NCBI GenBank assembly: GCA_963989245.1
Contig: OZ022340.1
Span: 40,456,982-40,520,981 of the forward strand
Direction of reading: 5' to 3'
DNA from: Nansenia antarctica
Lineage: Eukaryota; Chordata; Actinopteri; Argentiniformes; Microstomatidae
Length of the DNA: 64,000 bases
The notes below the pieces were generated by a model that saw nothing but the letters and a program-made list of their open reading frames with translations, was not told the DNA's origin and made no database searches. Of this stretch, positions 30,055 to 40,496 are shown piece by piece; positions within the stretch are counted from its first letter, which is position 1; every line of letters begins with the position of its first letter. The position numbers were made by a program, and so were the translations under genes.

Positions 30055-30489
30055 ATGGTTGATAATGACTCTTTTACGGGCGACTATGGCAAGAACCCAT
30101 TCAATTTTAAGAATTATAATCTAGAATATCTGGCAATATATGTTGACGGTGTCCAGTTCCCCACCAAACCATTACAACCGGACTTCCCTAATGGTTGCGT
30201 AACTCGTGAATTCTATCAACTGGTGTTATCAACAGGGAGACATTTAAAGAACAGTGCTATGGCCATTGATCGAAACGATTTCCTGAGAGGGTACACTCTT
30301 TATGCATTTAATCTGACACCTGACGAGGATAATAGTCAGCATCTATCATTGATCAAGAGTGGTAACATACGCCTGGAGACACGTTTTAGGAACCCGCTGC
30401 CTAATACCATCAATCTAATAATTTATGCGGTATATGATAGTATGATTGAAGTGTCCCATCGCAGACAGGTTTTAGTTGATTACTATTAA
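30055..30489 (+). CDS. Capsid C-terminal fragment, unit 30
   Basis: Consensus protein with the silent change at 30387. Confidence 0.55.
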   Translation: MVDNDSFTGDYGKNPFNFKNYNLEYLAIYVDGVQFPTKPLQPDFPNGCVTREFYQLVLSTGRHLKNSAMAIDRNDFLRGYTLYAFNLTPDEDNSQHLSLIKSGNIRLETRFRNPLPNTINLIIYAVYDSMIEVSHRRQVLVDYY

Positions 30490-30525
30490 GCATCATGAAT
30501 ACTGTGGAACTGACAGCCAGGTGTT

Positions 30526-30975
30526 TTGGCTTGTGATAAACTGCCCCAGCAACCTCTACAAATAAGACCTAGTGCTATGATAATTAACACACACCCCTCT
30601 GACCAGCCTGGAGAGCATTGGCTGGCAGTTTATATATTGGAGAGAGTTGGGTGTTTTTTTGACAGTTTTGGAAATGCTCCAAATCATTCAATATTTCCTA
30701 AATCGATTTATGACTTTTTAAACATGTCATGTGATGAGATACATTTATCAGACAAACAAGTTCAGGATGTCACATCGGTCACATGTGGTGAACACTGTAT
30801 CTACTTCTTAAATCACATGTGTAGAGGCATCACCTATGATATGTTGATATCTAAATATTCTTCTAATCTGTTTAAAAATGACACAATGGTAACACGTTTT
30901 GTGAAAAAGTTGCAACCGTGTGTGTGTGTTCATAATGTGTTTAGTTGTGTTCAACATGTTCAGACAATTGTGTAA
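30526..30975 (+). CDS. Protease domain, Q class, unit 30
   Basis: Consensus long form, open. Confidence 0.68.
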   Translation: MACDKLPQQPLQIRPSAMIINTHPSDQPGEHWLAVYILERVGCFFDSFGNAPNHSIFPKSIYDFLNMSCDEIHLSDKQVQDVTSVTCGEHCIYFLNHMCRGITYDMLISKYSSNLFKNDTMVTRFVKKLQPCVCVHNVFSCVQHVQTIV

Positions 30976-31099
30976 GATTGTGCAAGTCAATAAAATGTTG
31001 GTCAAATAAATTATCAGAGTTCATGTATCATTACAATCATTTTTATTTAGTCAAGCAAGGGGTTTTAGTCAAACAATAACATAGTCTGTGGTGGTAGCG

Positions 31100-31534
31100 A
31101 TGGTTGATAATGACTCTTTTACGGGCGACTATGGCAAGAACCCATTCAATTTTAAGAATTATAATCTAGAATATCTGGCAATATATGTTGACGGTGTCCA
31201 GTTCCCCACCAAACCATTACAACCGGACTTCCCTAATGGTTGCGTAACTCGTGAATTCTATCAACTGGTGTTATCAACAGGGAGACATTTAAAGAACAGT
31301 GCTATGGCCATTGATCGAAACGATTTCCTGAGAGGGTACACTCTTTATGCATTTAATCTGACACCTGACGAGGATAATAGTCAGCATCTATCATTGATCA
31401 AGAGTGGTAACATACGCCTGGAGACACGTTTCAGGAACCCGCTGCCTAATACCATCAATCTAATAATTTATGCGGTATATGATAGTATGATTGAAGTGTC
31501 CCATCGCAGACAGGTTTTAGTTGATTACTATTAA
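31100..31534 (+). CDS. Capsid C-terminal fragment, unit 31
   Basis: Consensus copy. Confidence 0.55.
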   Translation: MVDNDSFTGDYGKNPFNFKNYNLEYLAIYVDGVQFPTKPLQPDFPNGCVTREFYQLVLSTGRHLKNSAMAIDRNDFLRGYTLYAFNLTPDEDNSQHLSLIKSGNIRLETRFRNPLPNTINLIIYAVYDSMIEVSHRRQVLVDYY

Positions 31535-31570
31535 GCATCATGAATACTGTGGAACTGACAGCCAGGTGTT

Positions 31571-32020
31571 TTGGCTTGTGATAAACTGCCCCAGCAACCT
31601 CTACAAATAAGACCTAGTGCTATGATAATTAACACACACCCCTCTGACCAGCCTGGAGAGCATTGGCTGGCAGTTTATATATTGGAGAGAGTTGGGTGTT
31701 TTTTTGACAGTTTTGGAAATGCTCCAAATCATTCAATATTTCCTAAATCGATTTATGACTTTTTAAACATGTCATGTGATGAGATACATTTATCAGACAA
31801 ACAAGTTCAGGATGTCACATCGGTCACATGTGGTGAACACTGTATCTACTTCTTAAATCACATGTGTAGAGGCATCACCTATGATATGTTGATATCTAAA
31901 TATTCTTCTAATCTGTTTAAAAATGACACAATGGTAACACGTTTTGTGAAAAAGTTGCAACCGTGTGTGTGTGTTCATAATGTGTTTAGTTGTGTTCAAC
32001 ATGTTCAGACAATTGTGTAA
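31571..32020 (+). CDS. Protease domain, Q class, unit 31
   Basis: Consensus long form, open. Confidence 0.68.
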   Translation: MACDKLPQQPLQIRPSAMIINTHPSDQPGEHWLAVYILERVGCFFDSFGNAPNHSIFPKSIYDFLNMSCDEIHLSDKQVQDVTSVTCGEHCIYFLNHMCRGITYDMLISKYSSNLFKNDTMVTRFVKKLQPCVCVHNVFSCVQHVQTIV

Positions 32021-32144
32021 GATTGTGCAAGTCAATAAAATGTTGGTCAAATAAATTATCAGAGTTCATGTATCATTACAATCATTTTTATTTAGTCAAG
32101 CAAGGGGTTTTAGTCAAACAATAACATAGTCTGTGGTGGTAGCG

Positions 32145-32579
32145 ATGGTTGATAATGACTCTTTTACGGGCGACTATGGCAAGAACCCATTCAATTTTAA
32201 GAATTATAATCTAGAATATCTGGCAATATATGTTGACGGTGTCCAGTTCCCCACCAAACCATTACAACCGGACTTCCCTAATGGTTGCGTAACTCGTGAA
32301 TTCTATCAACTGGTGTTATCAACAGGGAGACATTTAAAGAACAGTGCTATGGCCATTGATCGAAACGATTTCCTGAGAGGGTACACTCTTTATGCATTTA
32401 ATCTGACACCTGACGAGGATAATAGTCAGCATCTATCATTGATCAAGAGTGGTAACATACGCCTGGAGACACGTTTCAGGAACCCGCTGCCTAATACCAT
32501 CAATCTAATAATTTATGCGGTATATGATAGTATGATTGAAGTGTCCCATCGCAGACAGGTTTTAGTTGATTACTATTAA
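32145..32579 (+). CDS. Capsid C-terminal fragment, unit 32
   Basis: Consensus copy. Confidence 0.55.
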   Translation: MVDNDSFTGDYGKNPFNFKNYNLEYLAIYVDGVQFPTKPLQPDFPNGCVTREFYQLVLSTGRHLKNSAMAIDRNDFLRGYTLYAFNLTPDEDNSQHLSLIKSGNIRLETRFRNPLPNTINLIIYAVYDSMIEVSHRRQVLVDYY

Positions 32580-32615
32580 GCATCATGAATACTGTGGAAC
32601 TGACAGCCAGGTGTT

Positions 32616-33065
32616 TTGGCTTGTGATAAACTGCCCCAGCAACCTCTACAAATAAGACCTAGTGCTATGATAATTAACACACACCCCTCTGACCAGCCTG
32701 GAGAGCATTGGCTGGCAGTTTATATATTGGAGAGAGTTGGGTGTTTTTTTGACAGTTTTGGAAATGCTCCAAATCATTCAATATTTCCTAAATCGATTTA
32801 TGACTTTTTAAACATGTCATGTGATGAGATACATTTATCAGACAAACAAGTTCAGGATGTCACATCGGTCACATGTGGTGAACACTGTATCTACTTCTTA
32901 AATCACATGTGTAGAGGCATCACCTATGATATGTTGATATCTAAATATTCTTCTAATCTGTTTAAAAATGACACAATGGTAACACGTTTTGTGAAAAAGT
33001 TGCAACCGTGTGTGTGTGTTCATAATGTGTTTAGTTGTGTTCAACATGTTCAGACAATTGTGTAA
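32616..33065 (+). CDS. Protease domain, Q class, unit 32
   Basis: Consensus long form, open. Confidence 0.68.
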   Translation: MACDKLPQQPLQIRPSAMIINTHPSDQPGEHWLAVYILERVGCFFDSFGNAPNHSIFPKSIYDFLNMSCDEIHLSDKQVQDVTSVTCGEHCIYFLNHMCRGITYDMLISKYSSNLFKNDTMVTRFVKKLQPCVCVHNVFSCVQHVQTIV

Positions 33066-33189
33066 GATTGTGCAAGTCAATAAAATGTTGGTCAAATAAA
33101 TTATCAGAGTTCATGTATCATTACAATCATTTTTATTTAGTCAAGCAAGGGGTTTTAGTCAAACAATAACATAGTCTGTGGTGGTAGCG

Positions 33190-33624
33190 ATGGTTGATAA
33201 TGACTCTTTTACGGGCGACTATGGCAAGAACCCATTCAATTTTAAGAATTATAATCTAGAATATCTGGCAATATATGTTGACGGTGTCCAGTTCCCCACC
33301 AAACCATTACAACCGGACTTCCCTAATGGTTGCGTAACTCGTGAATTCTATCAACTGGTGTTATCAACAGGGAGACATTTAAAGAACAGTGCTATGGCCA
33401 TTGATCGAAACGATTTCCTGAGAGGGTACACTCTTTATGCATTTAATCTGACACCTGACGAGGATAATAGTCAGCATCTATCATTGATCAAGAGTGGTAA
33501 CATACGCCTGGAGACACGTTTCAGGAACCCGCTGCCTAATACCATCAATCTAATAATTTATGCGGTATATGATAGTATGATTGAAGTGTCCCATCGCAGA
33601 CAGGTTTTAGTTGATTACTATTAA
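33190..33624 (+). CDS. Capsid C-terminal fragment, unit 33
   Basis: Met130 form next to a PN protease, unlike units 3-6. Confidence 0.55.
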   Translation: MVDNDSFTGDYGKNPFNFKNYNLEYLAIYVDGVQFPTKPLQPDFPNGCVTREFYQLVLSTGRHLKNSAMAIDRNDFLRGYTLYAFNLTPDEDNSQHLSLIKSGNIRLETRFRNPLPNTINLIIYAVYDSMIEVSHRRQVLVDYY

Positions 33625-33660
33625 GCATCATGAATACTGTGGAACTGACAGCCAGGTGTT

Positions 33661-34104
33661 TTGGCTTGTGATAAACTGCCCCAGCAACCTCTACAAATAA
33701 GACCTAGTGCTATGATAATTAACACACACCCCTCTGACCAGCCTGGAGAGCATTGGCTGGCAGTTTATATATTGGAGAGAGTTGGGTGTTTTTTTGACAG
33801 TTTTGGAAATGCTCCAAATCATTCAATATTTCCTAAATCGATTTATGACTTTTTAAACATGTCATGTGATGAGATACATTTATCAGACAAACCGAATGTC
33901 ACATCGGTCACATGTGGTGAACACTGTATCTACTTCTTAAATCACATGTGTAGAGGCATCACCTATGATATGTTGATATCTAAATATTCTTCTAATCTGT
34001 TTAAAAATGACACAATGGTAACACGTTTTGTGAAAAAGTTGCAACCGTGTGTGTGTGTTCATAATGTGTTTAGTTGTGTTCAACATGTTCAGACAATTGT
34101 GTAA
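33661..34104 (+). CDS. Protease domain, P class (PN), unit 33
   Basis: Open short form without the TA insertion. Confidence 0.65.
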   Translation: MACDKLPQQPLQIRPSAMIINTHPSDQPGEHWLAVYILERVGCFFDSFGNAPNHSIFPKSIYDFLNMSCDEIHLSDKPNVTSVTCGEHCIYFLNHMCRGITYDMLISKYSSNLFKNDTMVTRFVKKLQPCVCVHNVFSCVQHVQTIV

Positions 34105-34228
34105 GATTGTGCAAGTCAATAAAATGTTGGTCAAATAAATTATCAGAGTTCATGTATCATTACAATCATTTTTATTTAGTCAAGCAAGGGGTTTTAGTCA
34201 AACAATAACATAGTCTGTGGTGGTAGCG

Positions 34229-34663
34229 ATGGTTGATAATGACTCTTTTACGGGCGACTATGGCAAGAACCCATTCAATTTTAAGAATTATAATCTAGAA
34301 TATCTGGCAATATATGTTGACGGTGTCCAGTTCCCCACCAAACCATTACAACCGGACTTCCCTAATGGTTGCGTAACTCGTGAATTCTATCAACTGGTGT
34401 TATCAACAGGGAGACATTTAAAGAACAGTGCTATGGCCATTGATCGAAACGATTTCCTGAGAGGGTACACTCTTTATGCATTTAATCTGACACCTGACGA
34501 GGATAATAGTCAGCATCTATCATTGATCAAGAGTGGTAACATACGCCTGGAGACACGTTTCAGGAACCCGCTGCCTAATACCATCAATCTAATAATTTAT
34601 GCGGTATATGATAGTATGATTGAAGTGTCCCATCGCAGACAGGTTTTAGTTGATTACTATTAA
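34229..34663 (+). CDS. Capsid C-terminal fragment, unit 34
   Basis: Consensus copy. Confidence 0.55.
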   Translation: MVDNDSFTGDYGKNPFNFKNYNLEYLAIYVDGVQFPTKPLQPDFPNGCVTREFYQLVLSTGRHLKNSAMAIDRNDFLRGYTLYAFNLTPDEDNSQHLSLIKSGNIRLETRFRNPLPNTINLIIYAVYDSMIEVSHRRQVLVDYY

Positions 34664-34699
34664 GCATCATGAATACTGTGGAACTGACAGCCAGGTGTT

Positions 34700-35149
34700 T
34701 TGGCTTGTGATAAACTGCCCCAGCAACCTCTACAAATAAGACCTAGTGCTATGATAATTAACACACACCCCTCTGACCAGCCTGGAGAGCATTGGCTGGC
34801 AGTTTATATATTGGAGAGAGTTGGGTGTTTTTTTGACAGTTTTGGAAATGCTCCAAATCATTCAATATTTCCTAAATCGATTTATGACTTTTTAAACATG
34901 TCATGTGATGAGATACATTTATCAGACAAACAAGTTCAGGATGTCACATCGGTCACATGTGGTGAACACTGTATCTACTTCTTAAATCACATGTGTAGAG
35001 GCATCACCTATGATATGTTGATATCTAAATATTCTTCTAATCTGTTTAAAAATGACACAATGGTAACACGTTTTGTGAAAAAGTTGCAACCGTGTGTGTG
35101 TGTTCATAATGTGTTTAGTTGTGTTCAACATGTTCAGACAATTGTGTAA
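34700..35149 (+). CDS. Protease domain, Q class, unit 34
   Basis: Consensus long form, open. Confidence 0.68.
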   Translation: MACDKLPQQPLQIRPSAMIINTHPSDQPGEHWLAVYILERVGCFFDSFGNAPNHSIFPKSIYDFLNMSCDEIHLSDKQVQDVTSVTCGEHCIYFLNHMCRGITYDMLISKYSSNLFKNDTMVTRFVKKLQPCVCVHNVFSCVQHVQTIV

Positions 35150-35273
35150 GATTGTGCAAGTCAATAAAATGTTGGTCAAATAAATTATCAGAGTTCATGT
35201 ATCATTACAATCATTTTTATTTAGTCAAGCAAGGGGTTTTAGTCAAACAATAACATAGTCTGTGGTGGTAGCG

Positions 35274-35708
35274 ATGGTTGATAATGACTCTTTTACGGGC
35301 GACTATGGCAAGAACCCATTCAATTTTAAGAATTATAATCTAGAATATCTGGCAATATATGTTGACGGTGTCCAGTTCCCCACCAAACCATTACAACCGG
35401 ACTTCCCTAATGGTTGCGTAACTCGTGAATTCTATCAACTGGTGTTATCAACAGGGAGACATTTAAAGAACAGTGCTATGGCCATTGATCGAAACGATTT
35501 CCTGAGAGGGTACACTCTTTATGCATTTAATCTGACACCTGACGAGGATAATAGTCAGCATCTATCATTGATCAAGGGTGGTAACATACGCCTGGAGACA
35601 CGTTTCAGGAACCCGCTGCCTAATACCATCAATCTAATAATTTATGCGGTATATGATAGTATGATTGAAGTGTCCCATCGCAGACAGGTTTTAGTTGATT
35701 ACTATTAA
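35274..35708 (+). CDS. Capsid C-terminal fragment, unit 35
   Basis: Private change Ser102Gly. Confidence 0.55.
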   Translation: MVDNDSFTGDYGKNPFNFKNYNLEYLAIYVDGVQFPTKPLQPDFPNGCVTREFYQLVLSTGRHLKNSAMAIDRNDFLRGYTLYAFNLTPDEDNSQHLSLIKGGNIRLETRFRNPLPNTINLIIYAVYDSMIEVSHRRQVLVDYY

Positions 35709-35744
35709 GCATCATGAATACTGTGGAACTGACAGCCAGGTGTT

Positions 35745-36194
35745 TTGGCTTGTGATAAACTGCCCCAGCAACCTCTACAAATAAGACCTAGTGCTATGAT
35801 AATTAACACACACCCCTCTGACCAGCCTGGAGAGCATTGGCTGGCAGTTTATATATTGGAGAGAGTTGGGTGTTTTTTTGACAGTTTTGGAAATGCTCCA
35901 AATCATTCAATATTTCCTAAATCGATTTATGACTTTTTAAACATGTCATGTGATGAGATACATTTATCAGACAAACAAGTTCAGGATGTCACATCGGTCA
36001 CATGTGGTGAACACTGTATCTACTTCTTAAATCACATGTGTAGAGGCATCACCTATGATATGTTGATATCTAAATATTCTTCTAATCTGTTTAAAAATGA
36101 CACAATGGTAACACGTTTTGTGAAAAAGTTGCAACCGTGTGTGTGTGTTCATAATGTGTTTAGTTGTGTTCAACATGTTCAGACAATTGTGTAA
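35745..36194 (+). CDS. Protease domain, Q class, unit 35
   Basis: Consensus long form, open. Confidence 0.68.
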   Translation: MACDKLPQQPLQIRPSAMIINTHPSDQPGEHWLAVYILERVGCFFDSFGNAPNHSIFPKSIYDFLNMSCDEIHLSDKQVQDVTSVTCGEHCIYFLNHMCRGITYDMLISKYSSNLFKNDTMVTRFVKKLQPCVCVHNVFSCVQHVQTIV

Positions 36195-36318
36195 GATTGT
36201 GCAAGTCAATAAAATGTTGGTCAAATAAATTATCAGAGTTCATGTATCATTACAATCATTTTTATTTAGTCAAGCAAGGGGTTTTAGTCAAACAATAACA
36301 TAGTCTGTGGTGGTAGCG

Positions 36319-36753
36319 ATGGTTGATAATGACTCTTTTACGGGCGACTATGGCAAGAACCCATTCAATTTTAAGAATTATAATCTAGAATATCTGGCAA
36401 TATATGTTGACGGTGTCCAGTTCCCCACCAAACCATTACAACCGGACTTCCCTAATGGTTGCGTAACTCGTGAATTCTATCAACTGGTGTTATCAACAGG
36501 GAGACATTTAAAGAACAGTGCTATGGCCATTGATCGAAACGATTTCCTGAGAGGGTACACTCTTTATGCATTTAATCTGACACCTGACGAGGATAATAGT
36601 CAGCATCTATCATTGATCAAGAGTGGTAACATACGCCTGGAGACACGTTTCAGGAACCCGCTGCCTAATACCATCAATCTAATAATTTATGCGGTATATG
36701 ATAGTATGATTGAAGTGTCCCATCGCAGACAGGTTTTAGTTGATTACTATTAA
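36319..36753 (+). CDS. Capsid C-terminal fragment, unit 36
   Basis: Consensus copy. Confidence 0.55.
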   Translation: MVDNDSFTGDYGKNPFNFKNYNLEYLAIYVDGVQFPTKPLQPDFPNGCVTREFYQLVLSTGRHLKNSAMAIDRNDFLRGYTLYAFNLTPDEDNSQHLSLIKSGNIRLETRFRNPLPNTINLIIYAVYDSMIEVSHRRQVLVDYY

Positions 36754-36789
36754 GCATCATGAATACTGTGGAACTGACAGCCAGGTGTT

Positions 36790-37239
36790 TTGGCTTGTGA
36801 TAAACTGCCCCAGCAACCTCTACAAATAAGACCTAGTGCTATGATAATTAACACACACCCCTCTGACCAGCCTGGAGAGCATTGGCTGGCAGTTTATATA
36901 TTGGAGAGAGTTGGGTGTTTTTTTGACAGTTTTGGAAATGCTCCAAATCATTCAATATTTCCTAAATCGATTTATGACTTTTTAAACATGTCATGTGATG
37001 AGATACATTTATCAGACAAACAAGTTCAGGATGTCACATCGGTCACATGTGGTGAACACTGTATCTACTTCTTAAATCACATGTGTAGAGGCATCACCTA
37101 TGATATGTTGATATCTAAATACTCTTCTAATCTGTTTAAAAATGACACAATGGTAACACGTTTTGTGAAAAAGTTGCAACCGTGTGTGTGTGTTCATAAT
37201 GTGTTTAGTTGTGTTCAACATGTTCAGACAATTGTGTAA
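36790..37239 (+). CDS. Protease domain, Q class, unit 36
   Basis: Consensus protein with one private silent T-to-C change near 37122. Confidence 0.68.
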   Translation: MACDKLPQQPLQIRPSAMIINTHPSDQPGEHWLAVYILERVGCFFDSFGNAPNHSIFPKSIYDFLNMSCDEIHLSDKQVQDVTSVTCGEHCIYFLNHMCRGITYDMLISKYSSNLFKNDTMVTRFVKKLQPCVCVHNVFSCVQHVQTIV

Positions 37240-37363
37240 GATTGTGCAAGTCAATAAAATGTTGGTCAAATAAATTATCAGAGTTCATGTATCATTACAA
37301 TCATTTTTATTTAGTCAAGCAAGGGGTTTTAGTCAAACAATAACATAGTCTGTGGTGGTAGCG

Positions 37364-37802
37364 ATGGTTGATAATGACTCTTTTACGGGCGACTATGGCA
37401 AGAACCCATTCAATTTTAAGAATTATAATCTAGAATATCTGGCAATATATGCATGTTGACGGTGTCCAGTTCCCCACCAAACCATTACAACCGGACTTCC
37501 CTAATGGTTGCGTAACTCGTGAATTCTATCAACTGGTGTTATCAACAGGGAGACATTTAAAGAACAGTGCTATGGCCATTGATCGAAACGATTTCCTGAG
37601 AGGGTACACTCTTTATGCATTTAATCTGACACCTGACGAGGATAATAGTCAGCATCTATCATTGATCAAGAGTGGTAACATACGCCTGGAGACACGTTTC
37701 AGGAACCCGCTGCCTAATACCATCAATCTAATAATTTATGCGGTATATGATAGTATGATTGAAGTGTCCCATCGCAGACAGGTTTTAGTTGATTACTATT
37801 AA
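37364..37802 (+). pseudogene. Capsid C-terminal fragment, 4-bp insertion frameshift, unit 37
   Basis: Four extra bases (GCAT) at about 37450-37454 break the frame after residue 29. The downstream frame stays open to the normal stop and has a fortuitous ATG at 37449. This is the only broken capsid frame among the complete units. Confidence 0.7.
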
Positions 37803-37838
37803 GCATCATGAATACTGTGGAACTGACAGCCAGGTGTT

Positions 37839-38288
37839 TTGGCTTGTGATAAACTGCCCCAGCAACCTCTACAAATAAGACCTAGTGCTATGATAATTAA
37901 CACACACCCCTCTGACCAGCCTGGAGAGCATTGGCTGGCAGTTTATATATTGGAGAGAGTTGGGTGTTTTTTTGACAGTTTTGGAAATGCTCCAAATCAT
38001 TCAATATTTCCTAAATCGATTTATGACTTTTTAAACATGTCATGTGATGAGATACATTTATCAGACAAACAAGTTCAGGATGTCACATCGGTCACATGTG
38101 GTGAACACTGTATCTACTTCTTAAATCACATGTGTAGAGGCATCACCTATGATATGTTGATATCTAAATATTCTTCTAATCTGTTTAAAAATGACACAAT
38201 GGTAACACGTTTTGTGAAAAAGTTGCAACCGTGTGTGTGTGTTCATAATGTGTTTAGTTGTGTTCAACATGTTCAGACAATTGTGTAA
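37839..38288 (+). CDS. Protease domain, Q class, unit 37
   Basis: Consensus long form, open. Confidence 0.68.
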   Translation: MACDKLPQQPLQIRPSAMIINTHPSDQPGEHWLAVYILERVGCFFDSFGNAPNHSIFPKSIYDFLNMSCDEIHLSDKQVQDVTSVTCGEHCIYFLNHMCRGITYDMLISKYSSNLFKNDTMVTRFVKKLQPCVCVHNVFSCVQHVQTIV

Positions 38289-38412
38289 GATTGTGCAAGT
38301 CAATAAAATGTTGGTCAAATAAATTATCAGAGTTCATGTATCATTACAATCATTTTTATTTAGTCAAGCAAGGGGTTTTAGTCAAACAATAACATAGTCT
38401 GTGGTGGTAGCG

Positions 38413-38847
38413 ATGGTTGATAATGACTCTTTTACGGGCGACTATGGCAAGAACCCATTCAATTTTAAGAATTATAATCTAGAATATCTGGCAATATATG
38501 TTGACGGTGTCCAGTTCCCCACCAAACCATTACAACCGGACTTCCCTAATGGTTGCGTAACTCGTGAATTCTATCAACTGGTGTTATCAACAGGGAGACA
38601 TTTAAAGAACAGTGCTATGGCCATTGATCGAAACGATTTCCTGAGAGGGTACACTCTTTATGCATTTAATCTGACACCTGACGAGGATAATAGTCAGCAT
38701 CTATCATTGATCAAGAGTGGTAACATACGCCTGGAGACACGTTTCAGGAACCCGCTGCCTAATACCATCAATCTAATAATTTATGCGGTATATGATAGTA
38801 TGATTGAAGTGTCCCATCGCAGACAGGTTTTAGTTGATTACTATTAA
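38413..38847 (+). CDS. Capsid C-terminal fragment, unit 38
   Basis: Consensus copy. Confidence 0.55.
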   Translation: MVDNDSFTGDYGKNPFNFKNYNLEYLAIYVDGVQFPTKPLQPDFPNGCVTREFYQLVLSTGRHLKNSAMAIDRNDFLRGYTLYAFNLTPDEDNSQHLSLIKSGNIRLETRFRNPLPNTINLIIYAVYDSMIEVSHRRQVLVDYY

Positions 38848-38883
38848 GCATCATGAATACTGTGGAACTGACAGCCAGGTGTT

Positions 38884-39333
38884 TTGGCTTGTGATAAACT
38901 GCCCCAGCAACCTCTACAAATAAGACCTAGTGCTATGATAATTAACACACACCCCTCTGACCAGCCTGGAGAGCATTGGCTGGCAGTTTATATATTGGAG
39001 AGAGTTGGGTGTTTTTTTGACAGTTTTGGAAATGCTCCAAATCATTCAATATTTCCTAAATCGATTTATGACTTTTTAAACATGTCATGTGATGAGATAC
39101 ATTTATCAGACAAACAAGTTCAGGATGTCACATCGGTCACATGTGGTGAACACTGTATCTACTTCTTAAATCACATGTGTAGAGGCATCACCTATGATAT
39201 GTTGATATCTAAATATTCTTCTAATCTGTTTAAAAATGACACAATGGTAACACGTTTTGTGAAAAAGTTGCAACCGTGTGTGTGTGTTCATAATGTGTTT
39301 AGTTGTGTTCAACATGTTCAGACAATTGTGTAA
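38884..39333 (+). CDS. Protease domain, Q class, unit 38
   Basis: Consensus long form, open. Confidence 0.68.
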   Translation: MACDKLPQQPLQIRPSAMIINTHPSDQPGEHWLAVYILERVGCFFDSFGNAPNHSIFPKSIYDFLNMSCDEIHLSDKQVQDVTSVTCGEHCIYFLNHMCRGITYDMLISKYSSNLFKNDTMVTRFVKKLQPCVCVHNVFSCVQHVQTIV

Positions 39334-39457
39334 GATTGTGCAAGTCAATAAAATGTTGGTCAAATAAATTATCAGAGTTCATGTATCATTACAATCATTT
39401 TTATTTAGTCAAGCAAGGGGTTTTAGTCAAACAATAACATAGTCTGTGGTGGTAGCG

Positions 39458-39892
39458 ATGGTTGATAATGACTCTTTTACGGGCGACTATGGCAAGAACC
39501 CATTCAATTTTAAGAATTATAATCTAGAATATCTGGCAATATATGTTGACGGTGTCCAGTTCCCCACCAAACCATTACAACCGGACTTCCCTAATGGTTG
39601 CGTAACTCGTGAATTCTATCAACTGGTGTTATCAACAGGGAGACATTTAAAGAACAGTGCTATGGCCATTGATCGAAACGATTTCCTGAGAGGGTACACT
39701 CTTTATGCATTTAATCTGACACCTGACGAGGATAATAGTCAGCATCTATCATTGATCAAGAGTGGTAACATACGCCTGGAGACACGTTTCAGGAACCCGC
39801 TGCCTAATACCATCAATCTAATAATTTATGCGGTATATGATAGTATGATTGAAGTGTCCCATCGCAGACAGGTTTTAGTTGATTACTATTAA
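39458..39892 (+). CDS. Capsid C-terminal fragment, unit 39
   Basis: Consensus copy. Confidence 0.55.
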   Translation: MVDNDSFTGDYGKNPFNFKNYNLEYLAIYVDGVQFPTKPLQPDFPNGCVTREFYQLVLSTGRHLKNSAMAIDRNDFLRGYTLYAFNLTPDEDNSQHLSLIKSGNIRLETRFRNPLPNTINLIIYAVYDSMIEVSHRRQVLVDYY

Positions 39893-39928
39893 GCATCATG
39901 AATACTGTGGAACTGACAGCCAGGTGTT

Positions 39929-40372
39929 TTGGCTTGTGATAAACTGCCCCAGCAACCTCTACAAATAAGACCTAGTGCTATGATAATTAACACACACCCC
40001 TCTGACCAGCCTGGAGAGCATTGGCTGGCAGTTTATATATTGGAGAGAGTTGGGTGTTTTTTTGACAGTTTTGGAAATGCTCCAAATCATTCAATATTTC
40101 CTAAATCGATTTATGACTTTTTAAACATGTCATGTGATGAGATACATTTATCAGACAAACCGAATGTCACATCGGTCACATGTGGTGAACACTGTATCTA
40201 CTTCTTAAATCACATGTGTAGAGGCATCACCTATGATATGTTGATATCTAAATATTCTTCTAATCTGTTTAAAAATGACACAATGGTAACACGTTTTGTG
40301 AAAAAGTTGCAACCGTGTGTGTGTGTTCATAATGTGTTTAGTTGTGTTCAACATGTTCAGACAATTGTGTAA
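39929..40372 (+). CDS. Protease domain, P class (PN), unit 39
   Basis: Open short form. Confidence 0.65.
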   Translation: MACDKLPQQPLQIRPSAMIINTHPSDQPGEHWLAVYILERVGCFFDSFGNAPNHSIFPKSIYDFLNMSCDEIHLSDKPNVTSVTCGEHCIYFLNHMCRGITYDMLISKYSSNLFKNDTMVTRFVKKLQPCVCVHNVFSCVQHVQTIV

Positions 40373-40496
40373 GATTGTGCAAGTCAATAAAATGTTGGTC
40401 AAATAAATTATCAGAGTTCATGTATCATTACAATCATTTTTATTTAGTCAAGCAAGGGGTTTTAGTCAAACAATAACATAGTCTGTGGTGGTAGCG

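Larger units (their letters stand above)
26916..31087 (+). repeat. Two-unit (2,086-bp) tandem duplication, units 27-28 and 29-30
   Basis: Two rare markers, the C-to-A at 27390/29476 and a silent C-to-T at 28301/30387, are each exactly 2,086 bases apart. Lengths of 1,041 and 1,045 bp repeat in the same order. These markers occur nowhere else. Confidence 0.85.
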
